A stretch of 64,000 bases of DNA, taken from Hippopus hippopus. Its lineage: Eukaryota > Mollusca > Bivalvia > Cardiida > Cardiidae. The stretch's first letter is position 1, and every line of letters starts with the position of its first letter. Both the position numbers and the translations under genes were made by a program. The DNA is taken from NCBI GenBank assembly GCA_946811185.2, contig OX328102.1, positions 47,903,619 to 47,967,618 on the forward strand. Direction: 5' to 3'. Of this stretch, positions 62,364 through 64,000 are shown in pieces. The notes under the pieces were generated by a model. That model had not been told where the DNA came from. It worked only from the letters and a program-made list of their open reading frames with translations, and did no database searches.

Positions 62364-62376
62364 GTAAGATACCTTC

Positions 62377-62510
62377 TTAGTCCTTCACCAAATGATCTCA
62401 AGTTTCAACATCCTTGGGTAATAAGGCTTTTGAAAAAACATTGTGTGAAAAGGAGAAAATGCTGGAAATCAGCAGTTTTCTCCATTACCCAAAATGTTTT
62501 CCACCATTCA
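62377..62510 (+). mobile_element. Family A MITE, 3' truncated
   Basis: TTAGTCCTTCACCAAATGAT, 13 nt after exon 21. Core GCTGGAAATCAGC. It stops after AAAATGTTTTCCACC and the next copy follows. Confidence 0.75.
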
Positions 62511-62726
62511 ACTCTTTACGAAACAACAAAAGTTTAGACTTGCTCAAATGGAGAGCATTTGCAGACAACAAAATGTATGTGACTGAAAAAAAAAATTTGT
62601 TATAGAAAACATTGTGGGAAAAGGAGAAAATGCTGGTTACCAGCATTTTCTCTTTTTCCCTCAATGTTTTCAAAAGGCTTTTTTCTTAGGTTCGTTAAAA
62701 GTTGGGATTGTGTGGTAAAAGCTTAA
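62507..62726 (-). mobile_element. Family A MITE
   Basis: TTCAACTCTTTACGAAACAA to GTGTGGTAAAAGCTTAA; core intact, slightly shortened left half. Confidence 0.85.
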
Positions 62727-63159
62727 AGACAAATCCCATCAATTAATCCATATTCAATATGCTTTCTGCAAATGCTCTCAATGTGGCGTCTATGATTAAG
62801 TATTCTAGTAAAGACTGAAAGTTGAAATAACACTTTCTTTGTTCATTCTGGTTGCCTAGTTATTATTTCAAAAGAATAGATTAGTAAGTAAATAGAAGAT
62901 AACTTGGGATTTAGAAAATAAAGGTTATCCATGCATCATTCTAACATGACACGTGAATTTGGCTCTATAAACACAGTGCAACGAAAGCGTGGTAAAATCT
63001 ACGTCATTCTATGTAGAGTGATGTCATTCTATATAGAGTGACATCATTCTGTATAAAGTAAGTAAGTTATTCATTGGAATATAATCTGCATCCGCGTTTT
63101 TACTCTAAGTATGAACTTGTTTTCCTTTGATTAAGAGCTGGTCATGTTAGAATCGAAAT
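62727..63159. other. Unassigned sequence downstream of exon 21
   Basis: Contains a short TATGTAGAGTGATGTCATTC / TATATAGAGTGACATCATTC tandem repeat (about 63010-63060). No exon with matching phase recognised. Confidence 0.5.
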
Positions 63160-63320
63160 AATCTTCTTTCTATCGTGGTTTATCGTTCAATAAACAACGT
63201 TGTGAGTTATGTGGCGCAATGAATAAATCACTTGGGCTATCGCCCTCGTGGATTATTTATTGTGCCTCATAACTCACAACTGTGGTTAATTGAACGATAA
63301 ACCATGATAGAAAGAAGATT
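63160..63320. mobile_element. Foldback MITE, AATCTTCTTTCTAT ends
   Basis: Arms ATCTTCTTTCTATCGTGG, TTTATCGTTCAATAAAC and GTGAGTTATG are mirrored in CATAACTCAC and GATAGAAAGAAGAT. A related half-copy is at 44697-44786. Confidence 0.8.
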
Positions 63321-63344
63321 TTTTCTTAATTAAATTATGATCAT

Positions 63345-63466
63345 GATCCTCAAGGTGGTCATTAAAATTTAAGTGCAGGTACATGCATTCACTGACCAGG
63401 GCATACATCCAGGTCATTAAGTGCCTGCATCTGCACTGAAATTTTAATAACCACTTGAAGGACCAT
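63345..63466. repeat. Foldback with 40-bp arms
   Basis: CCTCAAGGTGGTCATTAAAA then TTTAAGTGCAGGTACATGCA mirrors TGCATCTGCACTGAAATTTT then AATAACCACTTGAAGG. Confidence 0.75.
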
Positions 63467-63914
63467 GGTCAAAATTAAATGATAGATGGATTACCTTTAT
63501 TTACCTTTAAAGTGCCTTTCACAACTATGGTTGCCTTTGCCGCCAGTTTAGATCAAGATCAGACTGTACTAAACATACACTTTCCCCTTTGCTGAGCGGT
63601 GTTTGACAAGAGCAACCTTGATATTGCGATCGGTTGGGTCTTATTTGTAGACTGAAAGTGTCTGTTTGGGTTTAACTGGCACTCTACGGGTTAAGTAGGT
63701 AGGCTTTTTGGTTGAAATCCATGGCACTTGGAGACTAAGTTAGATTTCAAAAAAGCTACAAATGTAAATAACATGTGGTATAGCCCTAGACATCTTTCTT
63801 TGTCTTGCTGTAAAACTTCTTTTGAAAAAATGTGGCAAAAGTAAAATTACTTGTTTTGTACATGTAATTGATAGTTTCTGCTTCTGTATCAGTTTTTTCA
63901 CATGTGTTCCTTCA

Positions 63915-64000
63915 TTAACTCTTTACCAAATAGTCATGTGTTTTAACAACCCTGAGGAAAAGGCCTTCTGAAAACATTGTTGGAAAAGGAGAAAATGTTG
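63915..64000 (+). mobile_element. Family A MITE, cut by the window end
   Basis: TTAACTCTTTACCAAATAGT through GAAAACATTGTTGGAAAAGG; the rest lies beyond the window. Confidence 0.85.

Overview
The window reads as nuclear DNA of a metazoan, most likely a bivalve mollusc. It has short coding exons with GT/AG splice sites in AT-rich introns that are packed with mobile elements. Several repeat styles are of the kind common in heterodont bivalves: elements starting with runs of TCCG, internal tandem units of about 145-155 bp, and a tRNA-like SINE. No bacterial-type genes, rRNA or true tRNA genes, or CRISPR array are seen. The bivalve assignment is an inference from repeat style and protein resemblance, not from a search.

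The only cellular gene is a plus-strand gene spread over at least 47 kb (15229 to beyond 62363). I read 21 exons totalling 2633 nt. Their splice phases chain without a break into 877 whole codons, and I recognise the product as MYCBPAP (MYCBP-associated protein), a sperm/cilium central-apparatus-associated protein. Exons 4-9 carry the family-typical N-terminal block, exons 11-12 a beta-rich ASH/MSP-like domain, exons 13-17 a helical acidic part, and exons 18-21 a low-complexity basic linker. The 5' end (exon 1 starts in mid-codon) and the 3' end (exon 21 ends on a donor) are not in view. From 1 to 15228 I see only mobile DNA and unassigned sequence.

The rest is dominated by repeats. The outstanding one, family A, is a roughly 229-bp TTAA-flanked element with a near-perfect 67-bp palindromic core. 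More than fifty copies or fragments lie in both orientations in 64 kb. Its ends (TTAACCCTTTACC) look like piggyBac-type termini. Copies are nested, arrayed head to tail through shared TTAA sites, and several sit directly against exon splice sites. Families C, D and E (TTTTTAGCTC start; hairpin plus TCTTGTT end) seem to share one terminal architecture. Family B starts with a TATACCCCC hairpin. Others are a tRNA-like SINE (family G), a family F element ending near AGAGCATGGCTCATAT, a short GATCAAGATCAGACTGC palindrome family, a 3.4-kb TIR element with a 6-bp target duplication (196-3612), a pogo/Tigger-like element (49169-50407), and several long foldbacks.

One broken mobile-element gene is visible on the minus strand (12183-13332). 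It is a frameshifted, 5'-truncated ORF whose spaced acidic motifs resemble the FEN1/XPG nuclease fold. It lies inside a possible larger element with family-C-like ends (about 10913-13923).
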